Origin: Phycisphaerales bacterium
GTDB taxonomy: Bacteria; Planctomycetota; Phycisphaerae; Phycisphaerales; UBA1924
DNA: 64,000 nucleotides
NCBI GenBank assembly: GCA_029260515.1
Contig: JAJDDC010000096.1
Coordinates: forward strand, 186,001-250,000
Direction: 5' to 3'
Shown here in pieces: positions 16,628 through 24,215 of this stretch. The notes beneath the pieces were generated by a model. The model made no database searches and had not been told where the DNA came from. It saw nothing but the letters and a program-made list of their open reading frames with translations. The stretch's first letter is position 1. Each line of letters begins with the position of its first letter. The translations under genes were made by a program, and so were the position numbers.

Positions 16628-17401
16628 TCAAGTCGTAAGCAGTGTCCCGATCGGTTCGCCCCGGACGACCGACCCGATCGCGCCAGGCTTCTTGAAGTCG
16701 AAGACCAGTACCGGGATGTCGTGCTCCTGGCACATCGCCAAGGCCGTCATGTCCATCACCCGCAGGTTCCGCGAGATCGCCTCGCTGAACCGGAGGCGGT
16801 CGTACCGCGTCGCGGACGGGTCCTTCTTGGGGTCGGCGCTGTACACACCGTCCACCTTCGTCGCCTTGAGCAGCACGTCGCACTCCAGCTCCGTCGCCCG
16901 CAGCGCCGCGCACGTGTCGGTCGTAAAGAACGGGTTGCCCGTGCCCGCGGCCAGGATCACGACGCGTCCCTTCTCCAGGTGGCGCAGCGCCCGCCCACGG
17001 ATGAAGGGCTCGGCCACCGCCTTGATCTCCAGCGCAGACTGCACCCTCGAGTCCACGCCCAGCGACACGAGCTTCTCGCGCAGCGCCAATGCGTTGATGA
17101 CCGTCCCGAGCATCCCCATGTAGTCCGCCGTGGACTGCTGGATGTCGCCCGCCTCGGCCAGCTCTGCGCCCCGGATGATGTTGCCCCCGCCCACGACGAC
17201 CGCGAGCTGTGCCCCCGAGTCGGCCGCGTCCCGTATCTGCTCGGCGATCAACGCCAGCTCGCCCGCGTCGATCCCGAAGCCACCCGGAGAGCAGAACGCC
17301 TCGCCCGAGAGCTTCAGGAGCACCCGCGAGGGCGGCGTCCCGGGGGTCCACGCCCGCCGACCCGCGGGGCTGGACTGTGTCGCGGCGTCTGCGGTGCTCA
17401 T
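16628..17401 (-). CDS. pyrH: UMP kinase
   Basis: Hexameric bacterial UMP kinase, making UDP from UMP and ATP for pyrimidine synthesis. The 257 residues contain L-K-L-S-G-E-A-F, G-G-G-N-I-I-R-G, D-Y-M-G-M-L-G-T-V-I-N-A-L-A-L, G-T-G-N-P-F-F-T-T-D-T, and A-T-K-V-D-G-V-Y-S-A-D-P-K. All active-site blocks are intact. About 25 N-terminal residues precede the usual start; a shorter product from a later codon is possible but no ATG is available there. It is transcribed towards frr with 87 bases between. Confidence 0.95.
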   Translation of the reverse strand: MSTADAATQSSPAGRRAWTPGTPPSRVLLKLSGEAFCSPGGFGIDAGELALIAEQIRDAADSGAQLAVVVGGGNIIRGAELAEAGDIQQSTADYMGMLGTVINALALREKLVSLGVDSRVQSALEIKAVAEPFIRGRALRHLEKGRVVILAAGTGNPFFTTDTCAALRATELECDVLLKATKVDGVYSADPKKDPSATRYDRLRFSEAISRNLRVMDMTALAMCQEHDIPVLVFDFKKPGAIGSVVRGEPIGTLLTT

Positions 17402-17586
17402 CTTCTGGCGCCTCCTCGGGTGGCCGGACCTGGCTGGGGGCGGCTCGTTCGGGCATTGAACGTGACCGGCGCGCCCCGGTCAAGCCGCCGAGACCCCTCG
17501 GCACAGGCCGGGCGAACCCGCCGCCCCCGCGTGCGAACAAACCCCAGTGGGAGGGGGTTCGCCTGCGGACGAAGGAGACGGCGCCC

Positions 17587-18642
17587 TTGTACGATGGGTC
17601 TGTGAACGGGCATCGCGCCACCACACCGTCCCAGGGCGGGGCCCCCGAGGTCGGCTGGGAGCTCGGCGCTACCCCGGTCGCCACGCTCGAACGCCCTCGT
17701 GACACGCTCTGGAAGCTGCTTCGTCGGGCGACCGTATTCGGGGCGGGCGCCAGCATTGTCCTCCACCTCGTCCTCTGGGCGATCGCCTCGCTCTGGACTG
17801 TCCGCTACGAGCACGCGGACGCGGGCGGCTCTGGCGGCTCGGTCGTTGACTTCGCCATCTTGAGCGACGTTGAGCTCTCAGCCCTCCAGAGCGCCGAGCT
17901 CGAACTCGACGCACCGAGCATCCCGGATGTCGGCGGCGCGGAGACCGCCCCCGTGGACCTCATGGCCGCCGTCACCGGCGCCGAGTCCATCACCCCCGAC
18001 CTGGCCCGCGTCGAGCTGAGCCTCGGCGGGGGCGACGCCTCCGCCTCCAGCTTCGACCTGTCCGCCCCGGGCTCGGGCGCGTCCGGATCTGGGTCGGGCG
18101 CCAGCTTCTTCGGCCTCGAGGCCCAGGGACGGCGGTTCGCCTACATCGTGGACCGCTCCGGCTCCATGGTCCGCGACTCGGGCGGGGCAACACGCATGCG
18201 CCTCACCCAGGACGAGTTGTCACGCTCGATCGACGCGCTGCTCGAGAGCGCCGAGTTCTTCATCGTCATGTACTCGGATGGCCCGGAGATCATTGGCAAC
18301 CGACGCATGTGGACCGACGCGACCACTCGCAAGAAGCTCTGGGCCCGCTCGCAGATCGAGCGCGTCATCGCCGACGGCGGCACACGCCCCGTCGGCGCGT
18401 TCGAGACCGTCTACCGCCTCCGCCCGCCACCGGACGCGATCTACTTCATGACCGACGGACGATTCCCAGACTACGTCGCGCCCACGATCAAGGAGCTGAA
18501 CGCGCGGGCGCGGATCCCGATCCACTGCATCATGTTCGGGGAGTTCGCCGACACCGACGCCGACCACGTCGAGCGGAGCATGCGTCTGATCGCCTCCGAA
18601 TCGGGCGGGAGCTTCGCACGCGTCGAGGGGCGCCGCCCGTGA
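17587..18642 (+). CDS. Membrane-anchored VWA-domain protein, first gene of ExbBD cluster
   Basis: A 351-residue protein with a cytoplasmic tail (1-47), one transmembrane helix (about 51-70, G-A-S-I-V-L-H-L-V-L-W-A-I-A-S-L-W), a Gly/Ser/Ala-rich spacer (75-175) and a C-terminal von Willebrand A domain. The metal-ion site is complete: D189-R-S-G-S193, T266 in G-G-T-R, and D290 in F-M-T-D-G. Topology resembles TolA or TonB (short N-tail, one helix, long periplasmic part) but with a VWA domain at the end. Start: TTG at 17587 with AAGGAG nine bases upstream. An in-frame GTG at 17602 is the alternative. The stop overlaps the next gene as GTGA. VWA domains bind protein partners through a metal ion; the partner is unknown. 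Confidence 0.78.
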   Translation: MYDGSVNGHRATTPSQGGAPEVGWELGATPVATLERPRDTLWKLLRRATVFGAGASIVLHLVLWAIASLWTVRYEHADAGGSGGSVVDFAILSDVELSALQSAELELDAPSIPDVGGAETAPVDLMAAVTGAESITPDLARVELSLGGGDASASSFDLSAPGSGASGSGSGASFFGLEAQGRRFAYIVDRSGSMVRDSGGATRMRLTQDELSRSIDALLESAEFFIVMYSDGPEIIGNRRMWTDATTRKKLWARSQIERVIADGGTRPVGAFETVYRLRPPPDAIYFMTDGRFPDYVAPTIKELNARARIPIHCIMFGEFADTDADHVERSMRLIASESGGSFARVEGRRP

Positions 18643-19874
18643 ACATCACGAACGCGCCCGCGTGGCTCGCGATCGCGCTGTGCATGCTCGCCGCCCATGC
18701 CGGGGCGCAGCCCGCGGGCGAGACGCTCCGCCTGTGGGGGGGTGCTCAGGCGCCCCAAGGCAACGTCGTCGAGATTGGCGAGCAGGGTGTACGCATCGTC
18801 CGGGCCGACGGCGTCGCTCTCACGCTCGACTGGAGCGTCGTCAAGGACGTGACCGGGCGGCGCGCCCAGGAGTTTGACCCGCTCCGGGAGACCGCACAGC
18901 GCGTGTGGCGGGCCGAGACCCGCCTGGCCCGGGGCGACCACGTCAACGCCGAGCCCCTGTTCGAGACGCTCTTCGACAGGTACCGCACCTCGGGCGGGGC
19001 CACGTCGTCGCTCGTCGCAAGGGGATTGCTGACCTGCCGCCTCCGTTCGGGCGCGAGCGCCCGCGCGATCGCGCCCTGGCTCGGCGTGCTGCTCGCCGAG
19101 GGATTCACGCCCGAGAATGCTCCGGGCGCCTTCGCCGACACGCTCATCGACCCCGCGACCGGGCTCGTGCCCATGCTCGCCCCGGTCTGGCTCGCCGACG
19201 ACGAGGGCGCGTGGCTGGCACGCACCGGCGTGTCGCCCGCAATGTCCGAATCGGTCGAGGGCGTCTCGCTCCGCGCACGCCTGCGCGCACTCGAAGGAAT
19301 GTACACACTCGCGGCTCGATTCGAGATCGATCCCGCCAACGCCGACGCGGTCCGTCGCGATCTCGACGAGCTGGTCGCGGGCCTCGACCCCAGGACGCTC
19401 CGCGAGCCCGGCGTGCAGCTCGTGTTCGAGATCGTCGTGTCGCGTGTCGGCGCCCCCGAGGCGCGCGCCTCGGCGCGTGCCTCGCTCCGCTCGCGCCTCG
19501 GGCAGGGAGACCCGCCCGCGTGGCGCGAGGCGTGGATCCGGCTCGCGCTCGGGCGGTCGATGCTGGTCGAGCCCGACGCCGAGACCCAACGCCGCGGCGT
19601 CGTCGAGCTGCTGCACGTACCGGCCAGATTGGGCGCCGCCCCGCCTCGCCTCGCGGGCATCGCCCTGGCCGAGGCGGCGGTCGCCAGCAAGCGTCTGGGC
19701 GACGCCGTCGCGGGCGAGTCGCTGCGGCGCGAGCTGCTCGATCGCTACCCGGGCGTCGCGCCCACCCGCTGGGCGCCGATACGCGATTGGGACGCCGCGC
19801 CGGCGCTCGGCGCCGCAACCCGGGACACCGCCCCCTCGCTTGCCCGCCGCCTCCCCACCCGAAGGGATCCCTAG
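18639..19874 (+). CDS. Secreted protein of unknown function in ExbBD cluster
   Basis: A 411-residue protein with a signal peptide (M-N-I-T-N-A-P-A-W-L-A-I-A-L, cleavage after about A-G-A, residue 23). The early domain (30-75) is strand-rich and contains G-E-Q-G-V-R-I-V-R-A-D-G, a short beta-sandwich-like pattern. The rest is Ala/Leu/Arg-rich helical sequence without a catalytic motif, probably repeats of helix pairs. The GTG start overlaps the VWA gene stop (GTGA) and the stop is four bases before exbB, so it belongs to the same transcript. No family was recognised. Confidence 0.65.
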   Translation: MNITNAPAWLAIALCMLAAHAGAQPAGETLRLWGGAQAPQGNVVEIGEQGVRIVRADGVALTLDWSVVKDVTGRRAQEFDPLRETAQRVWRAETRLARGDHVNAEPLFETLFDRYRTSGGATSSLVARGLLTCRLRSGASARAIAPWLGVLLAEGFTPENAPGAFADTLIDPATGLVPMLAPVWLADDEGAWLARTGVSPAMSESVEGVSLRARLRALEGMYTLAARFEIDPANADAVRRDLDELVAGLDPRTLREPGVQLVFEIVVSRVGAPEARASARASLRSRLGQGDPPAWREAWIRLALGRSMLVEPDAETQRRGVVELLHVPARLGAAPPRLAGIALAEAAVASKRLGDAVAGESLRRELLDRYPGVAPTRWAPIRDWDAAPALGAATRDTAPSLARRLPTRRDP

Positions 19875-19878
19875 CCCC

Positions 19879-20661
19879 ATGAACGATTCGCTGATACACA
19901 CACTCGTGCTCGCCCAGGACGGCGCCGGCTCGTCCAAGTCGTTGCTCGAGTACATCGCCGCCGGGCGCGAGATCGGGCTCATCATCATCCTGCTCTCGCT
20001 TGTCGCGGTCGGGATGATCGCGGCCCAGCTCTGGCGCGTGCGGCGCGCGCGTCTGGCGCCGCCCGAGGTCGTGGGGCGGTTGCACGAGAGGCTCCGGTCC
20101 AACGACGTCAAGGGCGCGATCGCGGTCTGCGAGGACGCGGACAACGAGTCGTTCGTCACCCGCGTCTTCGGCGCCGCCCTGGTCCGGTGCTCGCGCTCGC
20201 CCTTCGGATTCCTCGAACTCCGGGGCGCGCTCGAAGAGTCGGGCCAGGCCGAGGTCGCGCGTATGTACCGCATGACCGACGGCATCGGGCTTATCGCTTC
20301 CGTCGCCCCGATGCTCGGCCTGCTGGGCACCGTCGTGGGCATGGTCGGCGCATTCGACACCATCGCGATGACCGAGGGCCCGGCCCGCCCCGACCAGCTG
20401 GGCGGCTCGATCTCCCAGGCCCTCGTCACCACCGTCCTGGGCCTCATCGTCGCGATCCCAGCGACAGCGGCGTACACGTTCCTCCGCAACCGGATCGATA
20501 CGCTCACAGCCGAGGCGGGCGAGACCATCGAAGAACTCGCCGCGTACCTCGAATCCGCGGCCGCTCCAGGCGCCGCGCCCGCCAGGTCGCCGACGCCCGG
20601 GCCCCGCCCGGCGCCCGCCCCAGCCGCGGCGCCCCCGACCCGGGGAGCGACCACGCCGTGA
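19879..20661 (+). CDS. exbB: MotA/TolQ/ExbB proton channel family protein
   Basis: A 260-residue ExbB/TolQ-type subunit, the pentameric scaffold of a proton-driven inner-membrane motor. Helix 1 is at about 31-50, helix 2 at about 136-160 with the family block G-L-I-A-S-V-A-P-M-L-G-L-L-G-T-V-V-G-M, and helix 3 at about 180-202 with A-L-V-T-T-V-L-G-L-I-V-A-I-P. The C-terminus (228-260) is an unusual Pro/Ala-rich tail not needed by the fold. The ATG is four bases after the previous stop and the stop overlaps exbD1 as GTGA. With two ExbD genes next to it, a proton-powered complex is likely; the energised partner should be the VWA protein rather than TonB, which is inference. Confidence 0.9.
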   Translation: MNDSLIHTLVLAQDGAGSSKSLLEYIAAGREIGLIIILLSLVAVGMIAAQLWRVRRARLAPPEVVGRLHERLRSNDVKGAIAVCEDADNESFVTRVFGAALVRCSRSPFGFLELRGALEESGQAEVARMYRMTDGIGLIASVAPMLGLLGTVVGMVGAFDTIAMTEGPARPDQLGGSISQALVTTVLGLIVAIPATAAYTFLRNRIDTLTAEAGETIEELAAYLESAAAPGAAPARSPTPGPRPAPAPAAAPPTRGATTP

Positions 20662-21098
20662 AGTTCGCGACGGAACAATCCGATCGCATCCGGGCCTTCG
20701 ACCTCACGCCGATGATCGACGTGGTGCTGCAGCTCATCATCTTTTTCATGTTCACCTCGCAGTTCGGCGAGCTGAGCCGCACCGAGGTCGAGCTGCCCCG
20801 TGAGCAGGGCCAGGAGGAGCGGGCCGACAAGGCGACCCTGACCGTGGACCTCACAGCGACGGGCGAGCTGGTCTTCGAGTCCGAGCCGATCTCGCTCGAG
20901 AGCTTCGCCCGGATCGCGCAGATCGAGATCGAGCGTGCGGGCAGCGCCGATCTCGTGACCATCCGCGTGCGCCCGGACCGGCGCTGCCTGGCCGCCCACC
21001 TCAACCGGATGATGGACCGTCTCTCGCGCGCCGGCGTGAGCAGGTGGGCGATCGGCACGCTCGATCCCATGTCGGCGCCCCCGGGAGATTCGCCGTGA
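20658..21098 (+). CDS. exbD: ExbD/TolR family protein, first copy
   Basis: A 146-residue ExbD-type subunit. A short N-terminal tail leads into one helix with the motor signature L-T-P-M-I-D21-V-V-L-Q-L-I-I-F-F-M; D21 is the conserved proton-carrying aspartate. The periplasmic domain that follows (about 40-135) shows the family pattern T-L-T-V-D-L-T-A-T-G-E-L and V-T-I-R-V-R-P-D-R-R. GTG start and stop both overlap neighbours as GTGA. Coupling with exbB fits a fixed subunit ratio. Confidence 0.9.
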   Translation: MKFATEQSDRIRAFDLTPMIDVVLQLIIFFMFTSQFGELSRTEVELPREQGQEERADKATLTVDLTATGELVFESEPISLESFARIAQIEIERAGSADLVTIRVRPDRRCLAAHLNRMMDRLSRAGVSRWAIGTLDPMSAPPGDSP

Positions 21099-21517
21099 AC
21101 CTCCAGCCAAAGCACGCACGCGGGCGTGCGCGCCGCCTCGGGGCCCTGCCAATGACGAGCATGATCGATGTGGTGTTCCTCCTGCTCATCTTCTTTCTTG
21201 TCACCGCCAGCTTCGCGCCCGACGAGGGACGCCTGGACGCCGCCCTCCAAACAGAAGGCCCCGCGCTGACGAGCGTTGACCTGCAACCCCAGGTCGTCGT
21301 CGTCGAGATGGGCGCGTCCGGGCCGGTCTACCGGATCGGCGCGCGCCTGGCGGTCACGCCCGCCGAGCTGACGGCGATCCTCAAGCAACTCCCCAAGGAG
21401 GCGGGTGTCGCGGTCCGCGTGAACGGCGACGTACCGGTCGGCGCGGCCGCCGCCGCGATGCAGTCCGCCCATGACGCCGGGTTCATCAAGAGAAGCTATG
21501 TCCCCACGCAGGGCTGA
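21095..21517 (+). CDS. exbD: ExbD/TolR family protein, second copy
   Basis: A 140-residue second ExbD, divergent from the first. Its N-terminal tail is Arg-rich, then L-P-M-T-S-M-I-D25-V-V-F-L-L-L-I-F-F-L holds the conserved aspartate. The periplasmic part has V-V-V-E-M and V-A-V-R-V-N-G-D-V-P-V. Two different ExbD subunits next to one ExbB suggest a heterodimeric plug in the motor. GTG start in a GTGA overlap; its 3' end overlaps the next gene by 20 bases. Confidence 0.9.
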   Translation: MNLQPKHARGRARRLGALPMTSMIDVVFLLLIFFLVTASFAPDEGRLDAALQTEGPALTSVDLQPQVVVVEMGASGPVYRIGARLAVTPAELTAILKQLPKEAGVAVRVNGDVPVGAAAAAMQSAHDAGFIKRSYVPTQG

Positions 21518-24215
21518 CATCATCGCGTTCGTGCTCGCCCTGGCCTGGGTTCTTGCGCCCTCGGCGCGCGCACAAGAGCCTGGCGCCCCCGACGAAGTCG
21601 TCGAGCGGTACCTGCGAGAGCACGCGCTCGACGAGCTGCTCGGCGCCCAGCTCCGTGAGCGCCTCGCCCGTGCCCAGGGCGCGGAGCGTGACCGGCTCGC
21701 CGAGCGTCTGGGCGCGTTGTACACGCGTGACCTGGTCGGCGCGTCCTCGCCCGGGGTGCGCAGACAGGCCGAGCAGCGCGCCCGGGCGCTGCTCGAGGCG
21801 ATGCCCGAGGGGCGGTTGTTCAACCTCCGCGTGGGGCTCGCGGTCACGCTGTACCTGCCGGCCGAGGAGACGATCGAGCGTTGGCGTCTGATGCTGGCCG
21901 AGGACGAGGAGGCGCGCGAGGCGGTCGCGACGTTGGCGGGCGTGCGGGAGGTGCTCGACGAGGTCGCGATCCTGGCCGACCGAGAGGTGATCGTGCTCGA
22001 GCGGCGCGAGCGGACGACGACCGACCAGGAACGTGCCGAGGTCCGCAAGGAACTGGGCGAGTCCAGGCGGGTACGCTCGCTGGCGCACTACTACTCCGGC
22101 TGGGCGTCGTACTACACCGCGATGTACGCGTTCACGCCCGAGGACGTGGCCCGCGCGATCGCGGGGTTCGCACACCTGATCGACACGCCCGAGCGTCGCC
22201 CGACGACCGACCGCCTGCCCAGGCGCCTGCTCCAGTTCGAGCACGTCTCACGCGCGGCGATCGGTGTGGCGCTCAGTTACTCGCTCGAGGGGCGTCACGA
22301 CGACGCGATCGCGTGGCTGGAGGTCCTCGACAAATCGGACTCGGTCCCGAATGAGGCCCGGGCCCAGCTGAAGGCGGCGTGGATCGTCGTGCTCGCCCGC
22401 GCGGGCGAGTGGCGGCGTCTAGACGACCGGATCACCGAGCTCCGTGAACGGACCGTGCGCCTGGACGAGGGCGAGGCACGCCTGCTCGCGGTTACGGCGC
22501 TGCGGGCGCTCGAAGGCGGTGGGTTGGCGAACTCGGCCCGCCCGGCGGCACAGTCGCTGGCGACCGTCGCGATCGAGGACCTCAACGCGACCGCATCGAC
22601 GGCGCACGTGCTCGACCTGGCCTCGAAGTTCGAGAAGATTCCCCTGGGTGAGTCGGGGTTCATCCTGCTCTACGCACGGGGCATCCGTGCCTACCGCGAG
22701 GCCCGGGCGGCCCACGAGCGCTCGGACGAGGACGCGGGGCGCCCGGCGGCGAGTCAGTCGATCGCGAGGCGCTACGACGAGGCTGCGGCGGCGTTCGAGC
22801 GGGCGTTGGCCGCGTCGGACGCGGGGCGTCACCCCCGGGAGAGCGAGTCCTGCCGTCTGCGCCGCGGGACGAGCCTGTTCTACGCTGGCGAGTTGGAGCG
22901 CGCCGCGGAGGCGCTTGCGCCGTTGGTGACCGCCGAGGACCCCGAGGTGGGCGCAGAGGCGGCGTGGATGCGCGTGGTTGCATTGGATCTTGCGTCGCGG
23001 GACGGGGGGCAAGCCGCGCTCGCGGCGCGTGACGAGGCTGCGGCTACCTATATCCGCTCCAACCCACGCTCCGAACGGGCTGCGTCGCTGCTGATGCGTT
23101 TGGCAGACGTCGAACTGCTCGGCGAGCGACAGGCCGCGGAGGTGCTCGCGTCGGTGAATCAGGGCTCGCCCCTGGCCGCGGCGGCGAGGCGCCACGAGTC
23201 GCGCCTCCGGTACCGGGTGTTCCGGGCTTCGCTGCCAGACGAGCGGGAGGAAAACGCCGCCCGGTTCCTGGCGGTTGCCGAACCTCTCCTCGATGAGGAT
23301 CTCGAGGCCGCGGTGCACAGCGAGGAGCCCGCCGCGGGGGAGGCGGCCGCGGCGCTCATGGTTCGCGCCCGCCAGGTGCTCGACGTCGTACTGACGGTCC
23401 ACGAGGCGGACGTCTCGCGTGCCGAGCGTGCGATCCGCGTGATCGAGACACTGGCACAGCGGCGCAGCGAATCGCTCGACGACCTGCACGCGGAGCTGAC
23501 GTTCCGGCGTCTGCAGATCGCGCAGCGCCGGCGCGACACGCAGCGCGTCGAGGCGCTGCTCGCCACGCTTGAGGAGGACGGCGGTCGGTATATGGACGCG
23601 GCCAATCGCCTGCTCTACGCCCGAGCCGCCGAAGACTGGGCCGCTCCGCCCCGGCACATCGACGAGGCCCGACGCGTCGTCCGGCACGGCACGCGGGTGA
23701 TCGAACAACTCCGGCGCACGGACCCGGACCTCGTCGGCTCGACGACGCTCGCGGTCCTCGACACAGTCGCGTCCGCGGGCGAGCACCTGTTCGTCGAACT
23801 GGGCGACACGACAGCCCGCGAGCTGGCCCTGGAGCTGGACCGGCGCGTGCTCGACGCCGGACGGCGCCCGGAGAGTGTGCTGCGCAGGACGGCACGCCTG
23901 GGCGAGAGCGCCGGCGCGACCGACGAGGCGCTCGACGCGTGGCTGACGCTCATGGCAGGGCTCGGGGAGGGGTCCGCGGGCTGGTACGAGGCCCGTCACG
24001 AGTCGATCCGGTTGATGCTGCTCACCGACCCATCCCGGGCGCGCGACGCGATCGCGCAGTTCCGGGTGCTGCACCCGGGCCTGCTCCCCCCGCCCTGGGA
24101 CGAGCGGTTCAAGGACCTGGAGGCACGGGTGAAGCTCGCGCCGGTGACCGGCGTGACGGCCGACGCTCCCCCTGATGCTCCTGATATCCCTGTTGATGAT
24201 GAGGGTGGCGGGTGA
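21498..24215 (+). CDS. Large secreted helical-repeat (TPR-like) protein
   Basis: A 905-residue protein with a signal peptide (cleavage near A-R-A-Q, residue 25). The whole mature part is Ala/Leu/Arg/Glu-rich and made of helix pairs about 30-40 residues apart, for example S-L-A-H-Y-Y-S-G-W-A-S-Y-Y-T-A, A-I-A-W-L-E-V-L-D-K and A-A-A-A-F-E-R-A-L-A-A-S-D-A-G-R-H, compatible with divergent tetratricopeptide repeats. A role as a periplasmic scaffold for the ExbBD complex is inferred from position only. The ATG at 21498 gives the signal peptide; it lies inside the end of exbD2. The stop overlaps the next start as GTGA. Confidence 0.7.
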   Translation: MSPRRADIIAFVLALAWVLAPSARAQEPGAPDEVVERYLREHALDELLGAQLRERLARAQGAERDRLAERLGALYTRDLVGASSPGVRRQAEQRARALLEAMPEGRLFNLRVGLAVTLYLPAEETIERWRLMLAEDEEAREAVATLAGVREVLDEVAILADREVIVLERRERTTTDQERAEVRKELGESRRVRSLAHYYSGWASYYTAMYAFTPEDVARAIAGFAHLIDTPERRPTTDRLPRRLLQFEHVSRAAIGVALSYSLEGRHDDAIAWLEVLDKSDSVPNEARAQLKAAWIVVLARAGEWRRLDDRITELRERTVRLDEGEARLLAVTALRALEGGGLANSARPAAQSLATVAIEDLNATASTAHVLDLASKFEKIPLGESGFILLYARGIRAYREARAAHERSDEDAGRPAASQSIARRYDEAAAAFERALAASDAGRHPRESESCRLRRGTSLFYAGELERAAEALAPLVTAEDPEVGAEAAWMRVVALDLASRDGGQAALAARDEAAATYIRSNPRSERAASLLMRLADVELLGERQAAEVLASVNQGSPLAAAARRHESRLRYRVFRASLPDEREENAARFLAVAEPLLDEDLEAAVHSEEPAAGEAAAALMVRARQVLDVVLTVHEADVSRAERAIRVIETLAQRRSESLDDLHAELTFRRLQIAQRRRDTQRVEALLATLEEDGGRYMDAANRLLYARAAEDWAAPPRHIDEARRVVRHGTRVIEQLRRTDPDLVGSTTLAVLDTVASAGEHLFVELGDTTARELALELDRRVLDAGRRPESVLRRTARLGESAGATDEALDAWLTLMAGLGEGSAGWYEARHESIRLMLLTDPSRARDAIAQFRVLHPGLLPPPWDERFKDLEARVKLAPVTGVTADAPPDAPDIPVDDEGGG

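Noticed and set aside
18471-21152. 893-residue open frame on the minus strand opposite the ExbBD cluster
   Set aside because: It spans several well-supported plus-strand genes and has shadow-type composition with no domain.
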